Position numbers and translations under genes: made by a program | Shown here: in pieces, positions 1-8,844 of the stretch | Layout: every line of letters begins with the position of its first letter | Position numbering within the stretch: the stretch's first letter is position 1 | Notes under the pieces: generated by a model | Database searches by the model: none | The model's input: only the letters and a program-made list of their open reading frames with translations | What the model was told of the DNA's origin: nothing | Assembly (NCBI RefSeq): GCF_016613415.1 | Contig: NZ_JACWCT010000110.1 | Location: forward strand, 1-32,124 | From: Methylobacterium ajmalii | Lineage (GTDB): Bacteria > Pseudomonadota > Alphaproteobacteria > Rhizobiales > Beijerinckiaceae | DNA: 32,124 nucleotides | Direction of reading: 5' to 3'

Positions 1-72
1 TACGGCCCCTGGCGGTACTACGGGATGCCGCTATCAACCCTGGAGGCCGATTTGGAGGCGGGGCTACTGTGA
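1..72 (+). CDS. 3' end of an unidentified gene (partial)
   Basis: An open frame enters at base 1 and stops at TGA 70-72, giving a 23-residue C-terminal tail that begins YGPWRYYGMPLSTLEADLEA. The start lies outside the window. I do not recognise the family from this tail. The 177 bases that follow up to the ABC ATPase start hold no other gene that I can support. Confidence 0.35.
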   Translation, partial: YGPWRYYGMPLSTLEADLEAGLL

Positions 73-249
73 GCCCCTATCAACCCCGAATGACGAAGAA
101 CCGTTTTTCCGGCAGAAAGCGTCGCCGCGCGACAAGCCGTGACGTCTGGTCCCACTAGCTTTTCATCATCCCAGATCGAAGGCACCGCGGCGCCGACGGG
201 GCCGGACGACGAATCGGGGATTGCGCCACTCCTGGGGAGTCGTGAGCAA

Positions 250-1572
250 ATGGGCCGCATCACTCTGCAGGGCATCGGCAAGGTCTTCGGTCGCGACCCC
301 GCCCGGGCGATGGACCTGATGGCCCAGGGCAGGACCAAGGCCGAGATCGCCGCGTCGTGCGGGGCGGTGGTCGGGCTGCGCGACGTCGCCGTCGAGGTGC
401 CGGAGGGCGAGATCCTGGTCCTGATGGGGCTCTCGGGCTCGGGCAAGTCGACCCTCCTGCGCTGCATGAACCGGCTCGTCGAGCCGAGCTGCGGGCGCAT
501 CGTCGTCGACGGCACCGACGTGACGGCGCTGAGCCGCCGCGACCTGCTGGCTTTCCGCCAAAAGATGTTCGGCATGGTCTTCCAGCACTTCGCGCTGCTG
601 CCGAACCGCACCATCCTGGGCAATGTCGGCTTCGGCCTCGAGATCAAGAAGGTGCCGGCCGCCCAGACGCGGGAGCGGGCGATGCGGGCGATCGAGCTCG
701 TCGGCCTCAAGGGCTGGGAAGCGAAGTATCCGCACGAGCTCTCGGGCGGCATGCAGCAGCGGGCGGGCCTCGCCCGGGCGCTCGCGGCGGATGCCGAGAT
801 CCTGCTGATGGACGAGGCGTTCAGCGCCCTCGACCCGCTGATCCGCCGCGACATGCAGGCGGAGCTGCGCGAATTGCAGAAGACGCTCAAGAAGACCATC
901 GTGTTCGTCTCGCACGACCTCGACGAGGCGATCGCGCTCGGCGGCCGCATCGTGCTGATGAAGGACGGCGAGGTGGTCCAGGCCGGGCGGCCCGAGGAGA
1001 TCGTGGCGGCCCCCGCCACCGAGTACGTCGCCCGCTTCGTCGCCCATATCGACCGGGTCGCGGTCCTGCGCGCCGGGCAGGTGGCCGACGGGACCGCCCA
1101 GGTCCTCTCTCCCACCCAGACGGCCGCCGAGGCGCGGGCGGTGCTGGCCGGGAGCGGCGGCGAGGCCTGGCTGGTCGCCGGACCCGACGGCCGCTTCGCC
1201 GGCCGCCTGCCGGCCGCCCGCCTCGCCGCGGCGCGTCCCGACGAGACCCTGGCGGGCCTCCTCGACCGCGAGTCCGGCACCGTCGAGGCCGATGCCGGCC
1301 TCGCGGTACTCCTCGGCCGGGTGGCGGCCGAGGGCGTGCTCGCCGTGATCGACACCGAGGGGCGCCTCGTCGGCAGCCTCGCGAGCCGCGACGTCGTGCG
1401 GGCGCTGTCCGCCCGCCCGGGCGCCGGCGGAGCCGACCCGGGCGATCCCCGGCCCGCGATTTCCTCCGAGCCGGCAGGAGCTGAGCGATGGACTGGACAA
1501 TCCCCAAATTCCCCCTCGACACGCTCAGCGACGAGGGCCTCGATTGGCTCACCGACCATGGCAGCTGGCTGA
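250..1572 (+). CDS. proV: Glycine betaine/proline-type ABC transporter ATP-binding protein
   Basis: This is the cytoplasmic ATPase of an osmoprotectant or quaternary-amine importer, 440 residues from ATG 250. An upstream in-frame start at 139 is possible, but 250 has a GGGGAG ribosome site just before it and matches the family N-terminus. Walker [10 protein letters not shown] lies at residues 60-68, followed by the signature [15 protein letters not shown] and Walker [14 protein letters not shown]. The N-terminal stretch with [17 protein letters not shown] before the ATPase core is typical of the ProV/OpuAA group. The C-terminal third resembles the CBS-like regulatory region of the family. Its frame stays open to 1572, 85 bases inside the next gene, which is a long overlap. 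The last roughly 28 residues therefore look like unselected read-through or a small 3' frameshift. Substrate is inferred from the family only. Confidence 0.9.
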   Translation: MGRITLQGIGKVFGRDPARAMDLMAQGRTKAEIAASCGAVVGLRDVAVEVPEGEILVLMGLSGSGKSTLLRCMNRLVEPSCGRIVVDGTDVTALSRRDLLAFRQKMFGMVFQHFALLPNRTILGNVGFGLEIKKVPAAQTRERAMRAIELVGLKGWEAKYPHELSGGMQQRAGLARALAADAEILLMDEAFSALDPLIRRDMQAELRELQKTLKKTIVFVSHDLDEAIALGGRIVLMKDGEVVQAGRPEEIVAAPATEYVARFVAHIDRVAVLRAGQVADGTAQVLSPTQTAAEARAVLAGSGGEAWLVAGPDGRFAGRLPAARLAAARPDETLAGLLDRESGTVEADAGLAVLLGRVAAEGVLAVIDTEGRLVGSLASRDVVRALSARPGAGGADPGDPRPAISSEPAGAERWTGQSPNSPSTRSATRASIGSPTMAAG

Positions 1573-2339
1573 CCCGGGCGGTCAGCCGCCACGTCGCCGA
1601 CTGGATCGACGCGCTGACCTCGGCCCTGGTGGCCGTGCCGCCCTGGATCCTGATCGGGGCCGCGGCGCTCGCCACCTGGAAGGTCGGCGGCCGGCGGGTC
1701 GGGCTCCTGACCCTGTTCGGCCTCCTGTTCCTGTGGAACCTGCGGCTATGGCAGGCGACGGTCGAGACTCTCGTGCTGGTCGTCCTGGCAACCGCGGCGG
1801 CCCTCGTCATCGGCATCCCGGTCGGGATCTGGTTCGCGCTGAGCCGGCGGGCCTGGCGGATCTTCTCGCCGGTGCTCGACATGATGCAGACGCTGCCGAG
1901 CTTCGTCTACCTGATCCCGGCCCTGCCGTTCTTCGGCCTCGGCGCGGTCTCGGCCTGCTTTGCCACCATCGTGTTCTCGGTGCCGCCGGTGATCCGCCTG
2001 ACGGCGCTCGGCATCCGCAACGTGCCGGCCGAGCTCGTCGAGGCCTCGGACGCCTTCGGGGGCTCGTCGGCGCAGAAGCTGTTCAAGGTGCAGCTGCCGC
2101 TGGCGCTGCCGACCATCATGGCGGGCGTCAACCAGACCATGATGCTGGCGCTGTCGATGGTGGTGATCGCCGCGATGATCGGGGCCGGCGGCCTCGGCCG
2201 GGTGGTGTGGCAGTCGATCCAGCGCCTGGAGGCCGGCGCCGGCTTCGAGGCCGGCATCGGCATCGTCATCCTGGCGGTGATCCTCGACCGGGCCACCCAG
2301 GCGCTCGCCGCCCGCGCCCGGCCGCACGGCACCGCCTGA
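1488..2339 (+). CDS. proW: Glycine betaine/proline-type ABC transporter permease
   Basis: Inner-membrane channel subunit of the importer, 283 residues. An AGGAGC ribosome site precedes the ATG. Several hydrophobic helices are visible, for example near residues 42-60, 65-82 and 90-110 and in the C-terminal half. The EAA-type cytoplasmic loop that docks on the ATPase is visible as [20 protein letters not shown]. The nearby [24 protein letters not shown] segment ([20 protein letters not shown]) is characteristic of ProW/OpuAB proteins. It follows the ATPase in the same direction with an 85-base overlap and is followed 35 bases later by the binding protein, so the three form one operon. The substrate cannot be told from the permease. 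Confidence 0.9.
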   Translation: MDWTIPKFPLDTLSDEGLDWLTDHGSWLTRAVSRHVADWIDALTSALVAVPPWILIGAAALATWKVGGRRVGLLTLFGLLFLWNLRLWQATVETLVLVVLATAAALVIGIPVGIWFALSRRAWRIFSPVLDMMQTLPSFVYLIPALPFFGLGAVSACFATIVFSVPPVIRLTALGIRNVPAELVEASDAFGGSSAQKLFKVQLPLALPTIMAGVNQTMMLALSMVVIAAMIGAGGLGRVVWQSIQRLEAGAGFEAGIGIVILAVILDRATQALAARARPHGTA

Positions 2340-2374
2340 GCCTTTTTCCAGTCTCCTCCCAGAAAGGTCCTTCG

Positions 2375-3211
2375 ATGCGCGCTCCCCTCCTCGGCGTCGC
2401 CCTCTGCCTCGCGCTTGCCCAGACGCCCGCCGAGGCCGCCGGCAAGCAGGTCCGCCTCGCCTATGTCGAGTGGGCCGACGCGGTGGTCGCCACTAACATC
2501 CTCAAGCTCGCCCTGGAGGAGAAGGGCTACGAGGTGAAGGCGATCCCGCTCGCCGCCGCCGCGATGTGGCAGGCGGTGGCGACCGGGGATGCCGATGCCA
2601 GCGTCGCCGCCTGGCTGCCGGTGACCCAGGGCGCCTATTACGAGAAGCTGAAGAACCGGCTCGAGCTGATCGGCCCGAACGTGACGGGCGCCAAGATCGG
2701 CTGGGCGGTGCCCGCGACCTCGCCGCTCAACTCGATCGAGGACCTGAAGACCAAGGCCGCCGAGGTCGACGGCAAGGTGATCGGCATCGATCCCGGCGCT
2801 GGCGTGATGAAGACCTCGGAGGCGGCGATCAAGGCCTACGGCCTGCCGGTCAAGCTCCTCGACGGCAGCGACGCCACGATGACGAGCGCGCTCAAGGACG
2901 CGATCCGCCGCAAGCAGGACGTCGTCGTCACCGCCTGGACGCCGCACTGGATGTTCGCCCGCTACCAGCTGAAGTACCTCGCCGACCCCAAGCAGGTCTT
3001 CGGCGGCGAGGAGAGCGTCAACACGCTGGCCCGCAAGGGCCTGAAGGAGGACATGCCGGAGGTCTACGGCATCCTCCAGAAGTTCAAGCTCGGCATCAAG
3101 GACGAGGAGGCCGTGATGGCCGAGAACGAGGAGAAGGGCGCCAAGCCCGCCGAGACCGCCGCGAAGTGGATCGCGGCGAACCGCGCCACCGTGGACGGCT
3201 GGCTGAAGTAA
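2375..3211 (+). CDS. Glycine betaine-type ABC transporter substrate-binding protein
   Basis: Periplasmic solute-binding protein, 278 residues, OpuAC family. A signal peptide is visible at residues 1-21 (MRAPLLGVALCLALAQTPAEA). The mature chain begins with the KQVRLAYVEWADAVVATNIL pattern typical of quaternary-amine binding proteins. The ligand-cage aromatics would include the Trp in YVEWAD, the Trp in AAWLP and those in TAWTPHWMF. Start ATG 2375 follows an AGAAAGG ribosome site. It is the third gene of the importer operon. Choline, glycine betaine or proline betaine are all possible ligands, and I cannot choose between them. Confidence 0.88.
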   Translation: MRAPLLGVALCLALAQTPAEAAGKQVRLAYVEWADAVVATNILKLALEEKGYEVKAIPLAAAAMWQAVATGDADASVAAWLPVTQGAYYEKLKNRLELIGPNVTGAKIGWAVPATSPLNSIEDLKTKAAEVDGKVIGIDPGAGVMKTSEAAIKAYGLPVKLLDGSDATMTSALKDAIRRKQDVVVTAWTPHWMFARYQLKYLADPKQVFGGEESVNTLARKGLKEDMPEVYGILQKFKLGIKDEEAVMAENEEKGAKPAETAAKWIAANRATVDGWLK

Positions 3212-3319
3212 GTGTCTCTCAAAATACTCCCGATCACCGCCTCGGCTTGCTGTGGCAGCGACATTGCGGCCGGAGTTTTGTGAGGTGCACTAAGCCGCGG
3301 CTCCGACGGATGCCTCGTG

Positions 3320-3354
3320 GACCGTCGCCGCCCCGCCGGGCCGCGGCGGTCTTT
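3320..3354 (+). terminator. Possible hairpin terminator of the ABC operon
   Basis: An imperfect GC-rich inverted repeat (GACCGTCGCCGC pairing with GCGGCGGTC) is followed by TTT, about 110 bases after the binding-protein stop. The stem is irregular and the T run is short, so this is a weak call. The rest of 3212-3485 shows nothing else I can support. Confidence 0.25.
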
Positions 3355-3485
3355 CGCATTGGATAAACCCCGGCACGAGCCTGCCTCGACGTCGCCACCC
3401 GCGTGACGCCCCCACCGGCGTGACTTGCCGGCACGACCTTGCGACAAGGAGCGACAAACAACGAAAACCGGAGGGACGCCGCGCC

Positions 3486-5078
3486 ATGGCACACGAGGAC
3501 ACGCAGGAGGCCGACCGCGCCCGGCGCGACACGATCTCGGACGCCCTGCGCCGCGCGGCGCGGCGCCATCGGGACCGCACCGCCCTGTCCTTCGCCGAAC
3601 GGCACTGGAGCTTTGCCGCCCTCGACCGCGCCGCCGACCGGGTCGCCGCCGGGCTTCTGGCGGCGGGGCTGTCGCGCGGCGACCGGCTCGGCGCGCTCGG
3701 GCGCAACTCGGACGCCTATCTGATCCTCTGGCTCGCCTGCGCCCGGGCCGGGATCATCCACGTCCCGATCAACTACGCGCTCACCGGACGCGAGCTGCGC
3801 TACGTCGTCGAGCAGTCCGGCGCCGCGTGCCTGATCGTCGACCCGGCCCTCGCGGGCAATGCCCGGGAGGCGCTCGGCGCCTCTGCCGCGCCGTGGTTCG
3901 GCACCCTGTTCGGCGGCACCGGCCTCGACGTGTTGCACCTCGCCGGGGACGGCGGCCCCGCCGAGCCGGTCGAGGTCGCCCTCGCCGAGGACGACGTGGT
4001 GCAGCTCCTCTACACCTCGGGCACCACGGCGGCGCCGAAGGGCGCGATGATGACGAGCCGGGGGCTCCTGGCCGAGTACCAGAGCTGCATCCTCGCCCTC
4101 GATTTCGGGCCGCACGACCGGGCGCTCGCCGCGCTGCCGCTCTACCACACGGCTCAGATGCATGCCTTCACCATGCCCCAACTGCTGGCCGGGGCCGAGA
4201 CGGTGCTGATCGAGGCGCCCGCGCCCGAGACCTGCCTGCGGCTGATCGAGACGCACCGCCTGACCTCGTTCTTCGCGCCCCCGACCGTGTGGATCAGCCT
4301 CCTGCGCTCGCCCGACTTCGCGACGCGGGACCTCACCAGCCTGCGCCACGTCTATTACGGCGCCTCGATCATGCCGGTGCCGGTGCTGGAGGAGCTGCGG
4401 GCCCGCCTGCCGGGGGCGCGGCCCTACAACTGCTACGGCCAGAGCGAGATCGCGCCGCTCGCCACCGTCCTGCGGCCCGAGGAGCACGACGCGCGTCCGG
4501 CCTCCTGCGGGCGCCCGGTCTTCAACGTCGAGACCCGGATCGTCGACGACGCGATGCGGGACGTCGCCCCCGGCGAGCGGGGCGAGATCGTCCACCGCTC
4601 GCCCCAGCTGATGGCCGGCTACTGGGACAAGCCGGAGGAGACCCGCGAGGCGTTCCGCGGCGGCTGGTTCCATTCGGGCGATGTCGGGATCATGGACGAG
4701 GCCGGCTACATCACGGTGGTCGACCGGGTGAAGGACGTAATCAAGACCGGCGGCACCATCGTGGCGAGCCGCGAGGTCGAGGAGGTGCTGTTCACCCATC
4801 CCGGCGTCTCGGAGGTCGCCGTGATCGCCCTGCCCCACCCGAAATGGATCGAGGCCGTGACCGCCGTGGTGGTGCGCCGCCCGGGCGCCGCCGTCGACGC
4901 CGAGGAGCTGGTCGCCCATTGCCGGGCCGGCCTGGCGCCGTTCAAGGTGCCCAAGCGCATCCTGTTCCAGGACGACCTGCCCCGCAACACCGCCGGCAAG
5001 CTCCTCAAGCGCGCGCTGCGGGACACCTACGCCGCCCTCGACTGGAACGAGGACGCCGACGCCGCCCGGGGGCGGTGA
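3486..5078 (+). CDS. AMP-dependent acyl-CoA synthetase
   Basis: A class I adenylate-forming enzyme of 530 residues that would activate a carboxylic acid with ATP and join it to CoA. The phosphate-binding P-loop LLYTSGTTAAPKGAMM, the NCYGQSE motif, the WFHSGDVGIMDEAGYITVVD motif and the C-terminal PRNTAGKLLKRALR lysine motif are all present, so it looks catalytically intact. The start at 3486 follows a GGAGGG ribosome site about ten bases upstream. It is monocistronic between the importer and the convergent fix genes. The substrate is not evident; medium- or long-chain fatty acids or aromatic acids are typical for the family. Confidence 0.88.
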   Translation: MAHEDTQEADRARRDTISDALRRAARRHRDRTALSFAERHWSFAALDRAADRVAAGLLAAGLSRGDRLGALGRNSDAYLILWLACARAGIIHVPINYALTGRELRYVVEQSGAACLIVDPALAGNAREALGASAAPWFGTLFGGTGLDVLHLAGDGGPAEPVEVALAEDDVVQLLYTSGTTAAPKGAMMTSRGLLAEYQSCILALDFGPHDRALAALPLYHTAQMHAFTMPQLLAGAETVLIEAPAPETCLRLIETHRLTSFFAPPTVWISLLRSPDFATRDLTSLRHVYYGASIMPVPVLEELRARLPGARPYNCYGQSEIAPLATVLRPEEHDARPASCGRPVFNVETRIVDDAMRDVAPGERGEIVHRSPQLMAGYWDKPEETREAFRGGWFHSGDVGIMDEAGYITVVDRVKDVIKTGGTIVASREVEEVLFTHPGVSEVAVIALPHPKWIEAVTAVVVRRPGAAVDAEELVAHCRAGLAPFKVPKRILFQDDLPRNTAGKLLKRALRDTYAALDWNEDADAARGR

Positions 5079-5097
5079 TGCGCCATCGTACGACGCG

Positions 5098-5125
5098 GGC
5101 CGGGCGGGCTCCTATCCGCCCGGCC
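5098..5125. terminator. Bidirectional hairpin between convergent genes
   Basis: A perfect 10-bp stem (GGCCGGGCGG with CCGCCCGGCC) and an 8-base loop lie between the synthetase stop (5078) and the fixJ stop, overlapping the last codons of fixJ. There is no clear T run on either side, so it may work as a bidirectional barrier rather than a classical intrinsic terminator. Confidence 0.5.
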
Positions 5126-5723
5126 GGACCGTCAGCGCCATCCGGACCAGCTCGGCGAGGCTGCCGGCCTGCATCTTCGCCATGACGTTGGCGCGGTAGA
5201 TCTCGACCGTGCGCGGGCTGATGCCGAGCGCCTGGGCGATGACCTTGTTGGGGCTGCCGGCCATCAGCTCGTCGAGCACCTGGCGCTCGCGCTCCGAGAG
5301 CGCGGCCATGCGCCGGCCGGTCTCGGCGGCGGCGGCGTGGCGCTCGGCGGCCCGGCGCCCGCTGTCGAGGGCGGCGCGCACGGCGGCGAGCAGGACCTCG
5401 TCGTCGAACGGCTTCTCGATGAAGTCGAACGCGCCTTCGCGCATCGCCGCGACGGCGAGCGGCACGTCGGCGTGGCCGGTCATCACGATCACCGGCCGCC
5501 CGTCGCCCTGCGCCTTCAGGCGGCGCAGCAGCGCGATCCCGTCGAGGCCCGGCATGCGCACGTCGGTGACGATGCAGCCCGCGGCCTGCGCGGGGCCGGC
5601 GAGGAAGGCCGTGGCGGAGTCGTGCAGGCGCACCGGGATCCCGTCGGAGGCGAACAGGAAGGCGAGGGACTGACGGACCGCGAGATCGTCGTCGACCACG
5701 TCCACCGGCACCTCACCCGACAT
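5112..5723 (-). CDS. fixJ: FixJ, oxygen-response transcription factor
   Basis: A 203-residue response regulator. The receiver has the acidic pocket VDDD near residues 10-13, phospho-acceptor Asp54 in [13 protein letters not shown], the Thr in [13 protein letters not shown] and the Lys in FIEKPF. The C-terminal LuxR-type helix-turn-helix is [20 protein letters not shown] plus the following [20 protein letters not shown]. Length and the Asp54 position match classical FixJ. Start ATG 5723 is chosen because of a GAGGGGAGC ribosome site upstream and because it overlaps the fixL stop by 11 bases, the usual coupled arrangement. Once phosphorylated by FixL under low oxygen it would activate fixK. Confidence 0.93.
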   Translation of the reverse strand: MSGEVPVDVVDDDLAVRQSLAFLFASDGIPVRLHDSATAFLAGPAQAAGCIVTDVRMPGLDGIALLRRLKAQGDGRPVIVMTGHADVPLAVAAMREGAFDFIEKPFDDEVLLAAVRAALDSGRRAAERHAAAAETGRRMAALSERERQVLDELMAGSPNKVIAQALGISPRTVEIYRANVMAKMQAGSLAELVRMALTVRPGG

Positions 5724-7257
5724 CGTCCAGCTCCCCTCTGTCGACCGCCCGCAGCGTGAAGCGGAAGCAGGTCCCCTGCCCCGGCTGTGACTCGGCCAGG
5801 ATCTTGCCGCCATGCGCCTCCACGATGGTACGACAGATCGAGAGCCCGACCCCCATCCCGTGCGCCTTGGTGGTGACGAAGGGCTGAAACAGCCGCTCCG
5901 CCACCTCCGGCGCGAGGCCCGGGCCGGTATCTGCGACGGCGATCTCGACCAGCGCCTCGCCCGGCAGGGCCCGGGTGGTGACGCGCAGCTCGCGCCTGGC
6001 GACGTCCTGCATCGCCTCGATCGCGTTGCGGATCAGGTTGAGCAGGACCTGCTGCACCTGGATGCGGTCGGCCAGCACCAGCGGCGCCTCCGGATCGAGC
6101 GCGAAGGTGACGTGGACGCCCCGCTCCTTGGCGCCGACGAGGGCGAGCGCGCTCGCCTCCTCGACGAGCTTGGGCAGCCCCTCGATGTGCCGCTCGCCCT
6201 CGCCGCGGGCGACGAACTCGCGCAGGTGGCGGATGATCTGGCCGGCCCGCAGCGCTTGGTCGGCGGCCTGGCCGACCGCGTCGGCGAGCATCGGCACCTC
6301 CGGCCCCTCCATCCGCTGGAGCAGGCGGCGGCAGCCCTTGAGGTAGCTGGCGATGGCGGTGAGCGGCTGGTTGATCTCGTGGGCGAGCGTCGAGGCCATC
6401 TCGCCGAGCGCGGTGAAGCGCGACATGTGGACGAGCTCGGATTGCAGCTCCTGCAGCCGCGTCTCGGTGCGCTGGCGCTCGGTGAGGTCGCGGATGAAGC
6501 CCGTGAAGTAGCGCGCGCCCGAGGACCGCATCTCGCCGACCGCGAGCTCCATCGGGAAGGTCGAGCCGTCCTTGCGCTGGCCGACCACGACGCGGCCGAT
6601 GCCGATGATCCGCCGCTCGCCCGTGGCGAGGTAGCGGGCCATGTAGGCATCGTGCCGGCTGCGATAGGGCTCGGGCATCAGGAGGCTGACGTTCTCCCCC
6701 ACCACGTCCTCCGGGGCGTAGCCGAACTGGCGCACCGCGGTCGCGCTGAACGACCGGATGCGGGCCTCCTCGTCGATGACGACCATCGCGTCCGGCACCG
6801 TCTCCAGGATCGAGCGCAGATGCGCCTCGCGGGCGCGCAGATCCGTCTCCGCCTGGCGCTGCGCCTGGATGCTGAACACCACGCCGCGATGGCGCACCGG
6901 GCCACCCTGCGGGTCGATCTCGATGGTGCCGCGCGAGCGCAGCCAATCGCTGCGGCCGTCGGGCCGGACCACCCGGTAATCGACCTCGTAGCTGCCGCCG
7001 CGGTCGAGCGCCCCCCGGATCGCCCCCGCCCGGGCCTCGCGGTCGTCCGGGTGGACCAGGGCCTGCGTCGCTTCGAACGTCGTCAGCTCCTCGGGCGACA
7101 CGCCGAACAGCCGCGCCCCGCTCGCCGAGACCGAGATCCGTCCGGTCGGCACGTCGAGCGACCAGAAGCAGATGCCGACCTCCTCGAGGGTCTGGCGCAG
7201 CTCCTCGGCATCGGGTGCGGCGGGTGGCGGGCTCGCGGGGGAATCGGGTTTCGTCAT
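5713..7257 (-). CDS. fixL: FixL, haem-based oxygen-sensing histidine kinase
   Basis: 514 residues from ATG 7257; an in-frame start 9 bases upstream is equally possible and neither has a clear ribosome site. There are two PAS domains, roughly residues 20-135 and 140-260. The second is nearly collinear with rhizobial FixL and holds the haem motif [15 protein letters not shown]. His202 is the expected proximal haem ligand, with Arg208 and Arg222 (IIGIGR) at the spacing of Bradyrhizobium FixL Arg206 and Arg220. The dimerisation/phospho-acceptor helix [20 protein letters not shown] has His293. The ATPase part shows [19 protein letters not shown] and [18 protein letters not shown]. There are no obvious membrane helices, so it should be soluble like Bradyrhizobium FixL and unlike Sinorhizobium FixL. 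It sits between fixK (80-base gap) and fixJ (overlap). Confidence 0.93.
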   Translation of the reverse strand: MTKPDSPASPPPAAPDAEELRQTLEEVGICFWSLDVPTGRISVSASGARLFGVSPEELTTFEATQALVHPDDREARAGAIRGALDRGGSYEVDYRVVRPDGRSDWLRSRGTIEIDPQGGPVRHRGVVFSIQAQRQAETDLRAREAHLRSILETVPDAMVVIDEEARIRSFSATAVRQFGYAPEDVVGENVSLLMPEPYRSRHDAYMARYLATGERRIIGIGRVVVGQRKDGSTFPMELAVGEMRSSGARYFTGFIRDLTERQRTETRLQELQSELVHMSRFTALGEMASTLAHEINQPLTAIASYLKGCRRLLQRMEGPEVPMLADAVGQAADQALRAGQIIRHLREFVARGEGERHIEGLPKLVEEASALALVGAKERGVHVTFALDPEAPLVLADRIQVQQVLLNLIRNAIEAMQDVARRELRVTTRALPGEALVEIAVADTGPGLAPEVAERLFQPFVTTKAHGMGVGLSICRTIVEAHGGKILAESQPGQGTCFRFTLRAVDRGELDDVG

Positions 7258-7337
7258 GCGGGCCAAAGCGCGCGGCGCGGAATCGGATCGCCGTCGATAG
7301 CAGGAACCCGGCGCGGCGTCCGCCCCGAGGGCATCCT

Positions 7338-8006
7338 TCAGCCGTCGAGCCGCCGCAGCGCCGCCCGGTCGCGCAGCTCGACCGTGCGGCGGTGGGCCGG
7401 CAGGGCGATGATTCCGTCGCGCTCCAGCTGGGTGAAGGTTCGCGAGACGCTCTCGACCGTGAGACCCAGATGATCGGCGATGTCGGTCCGGGACATCGGC
7501 AGCGCCAGCACGCCGTCGGCCCCCGCCCGCTCGGCGAGGTCGAGGAGGAAGCTCGCGACCCGCTCGCGGGCGGTCTTGCGGCCGAGCAGCAGCATGTGGT
7601 CCTGCGCCCGGGCGAGCGCCCGCAGCATCGCCGCCACCACCTCGCGCGCCAGCGCGCCGGCATCGCCCGTGAGCGCGGCCCGGTCGCTCCGGCGGTGGGC
7701 CGTGAGCACCGTGTCGACCACCGCCTCGGCCCCGGTCATGCGCTCGTCGCCGGCCTCGAGGCCGAAGATGTCGCCCGGGAGATGGAAGCCGTCGATCTGC
7801 CGGCGCCCGTCGCTGAGAAGGCGGTAGGTCCGCACCGCGCCCGACACCACCTTGTAGAAGTGGAGCGGGCGATCGCCCTCGGCGTAGATCTCCTCGTCGG
7901 CCTCGACGCGGCGGCGCGCCCCCGGCTCCTCCGGACGGCGATGGGCGGGGACGGACCCGGGATTCAGCGCGGGGCCGAGGCCGGCGGTGGCGAGAGCGAG
8001 CTGCAT
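7338..8006 (-). CDS. fixK: FixK-type Crp/Fnr transcription factor
   Basis: A 222-residue Crp/Fnr regulator. The cyclic-nucleotide-binding-like barrel runs from about residue 35 to 110 ([20 protein letters not shown]), followed by a dimer helix and a winged helix-turn-helix, [20 protein letters not shown]. The recognition helix has the E-SVSR pattern of proteins that read TTGA-N6-TCAA. There are no N-terminal iron-sulphur cysteines, so it should not sense oxygen itself, consistent with FixK acting below FixLJ. Start ATG 8006 has a GAGG site. Its upstream DNA and first four codons are duplicated at 11030-11147, next to an IS630 remnant. The gene probably forms one transcription unit with fixL and fixJ. 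Confidence 0.88.
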   Translation of the reverse strand: MQLALATAGLGPALNPGSVPAHRRPEEPGARRRVEADEEIYAEGDRPLHFYKVVSGAVRTYRLLSDGRRQIDGFHLPGDIFGLEAGDERMTGAEAVVDTVLTAHRRSDRAALTGDAGALAREVVAAMLRALARAQDHMLLLGRKTARERVASFLLDLAERAGADGVLALPMSRTDIADHLGLTVESVSRTFTQLERDGIIALPAHRRTVELRDRAALRRLDG

Positions 8007-8216
8007 CGGATGCCTCGTCGGGCGATCGTTCGGGCGGTCTTGACGAGGTCCATGGCTAGGCGATCGAGGACGGCGGCGACATTCCGGTTCGACGCGTAAG
8101 GGATTCTCCTTAGGTCTGAACGCGTCCGGAATCCAGCTGCGCCCGAGTGCCCAGTGGGTCCGGACGCGAATTGCCCGGTCGGCGTACTCGGTGAGATCAC
8201 CACGAGAGACGCCTGC
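7996..8216. repeat. Direct repeat copy 1: fixK start and upstream region
   Basis: Bases 7996-8113 match 11030-11147 with three mismatches in 118 bases, all in the short stretch just upstream of the start codon around the ribosome site. The repeat includes the first four fixK codons and about 107 bases of upstream DNA. Beyond 8113 the similarity continues in a diverged form to 8216, against 11228-11342. An 80-base segment present in the other copy is missing here. The AT-rich island begins shortly after this copy. Confidence 0.9.
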
Positions 8217-8268
8217 CGCAGCAACGGGGGAGTGCAGCCCTACCCCGTTTCCTTACGACTGGATTGCA

Positions 8269-8454
8269 ATGAGCAAAAATATGTTTCTATCTAGTCATAA
8301 TTTTACTAGACATACATTAGCGTCATTGATTAGATATGAATTATTTATTTTAGCATTATATGTCGCAACGCGGCCAGATTATGAGCCGTTGCAAGATCGA
8401 CAGAGTTGGTTAAAGTGCCTTGACAATATTACGTTGGTGCTGCCGTGCTTATAA
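8269..8454 (+). CDS. Small unknown protein upstream of the EACC1-like gene
   Basis: A 61-residue ORF with the same AT-rich codon use as the two genes after it; its stop overlaps the next start by ten bases, which suggests translational coupling. Start ATG 8269 is chosen because the composition switches just before it; ATG 8281 is an alternative, and no good ribosome site is seen for either. The centre (about residues 15-31, LASLIRYELFILALYVAT) is hydrophobic and could be one membrane helix. I do not recognise the family. It could be a third module component, a leader peptide, or the truncated end of a longer gene lost at the island edge. Confidence 0.45.
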   Translation: MSKNMFLSSHNFTRHTLASLIRYELFILALYVATRPDYEPLQDRQSWLKCLDNITLVLPCL

Positions 8455-8801
8455 AAATTGAAGGCGAGACCGCCTCCCAAGATACGCCCGACCTTCTTCG
8501 ATGGCTCCGCCAAGAAGAGATACAAGGAATTCGGTTTGAGCAAAAGCGTGCAACGCCTTTACCTGATGAGATGGGCGGAGATTTACTTCCTGTAATAAGT
8601 GCCATGGCGCCTGTAGTTACAGCTGTTGTTGGCAGTCCTGTCTTAGTTGAGATCATAAAATCGATCGGCTCGTGGTTCAATTCGCGGAAATCAAAGGCGA
8701 AAGTTGTCATTACTAGGAGTGATGGTTATCATATTTCGATAGATGTAGATAATTATAAGGATATTCAATTTTTATTGAATGATATAATTGGCAAAAAATA
8801 A
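8445..8801 (+). CDS. EACC1-like effector-associated small protein
   Basis: 118 residues from GTG 8445. The layout is a short N-terminal strand (LIKIEGE), then DLLRWLRQEEIQG, a PLPDEMGG turn, a hydrophobic helix rich in Val, Ala and Ile, a basic NSRKSKAKVVITRSDGYHIS strand pair, and a final acidic helix. This is the pattern I recall for the effector-associated constant component EACC1 (small proteins with an L-x-W-L-R segment, an M/L-G-G turn and a closing beta-hairpin) that accompany caspase or trypsin-like effectors in predicted bacterial conflict systems. It overlaps the small ORF before it and lies 43 bases upstream of a caspase-like gene, which supports the call. Its molecular role is not established. 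The family assignment is from memory of the pattern, without a profile search. Confidence 0.65.
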   Translation: MLIKIEGETASQDTPDLLRWLRQEEIQGIRFEQKRATPLPDEMGGDLLPVISAMAPVVTAVVGSPVLVEIIKSIGSWFNSRKSKAKVVITRSDGYHISIDVDNYKDIQFLLNDIIGKK

Positions 8802-8844
8802 TATTATATCTATATTCTAGCCATCGAATCGGGAAGGCGGCATT

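Noticed and set aside
18..1592. A 524-codon open frame on the minus strand opposite the ABC ATPase
   Set aside because: Ser/Arg/Ala-rich shadow of the ATPase gene; Walker motifs are on the plus strand.
8191..8268. A longer form of the small island ORF starting at GTG 8191
   Set aside because: The extension lies in the GC-rich diverged fixK-upstream repeat, has no ribosome site and differs in composition from the rest of the ORF.
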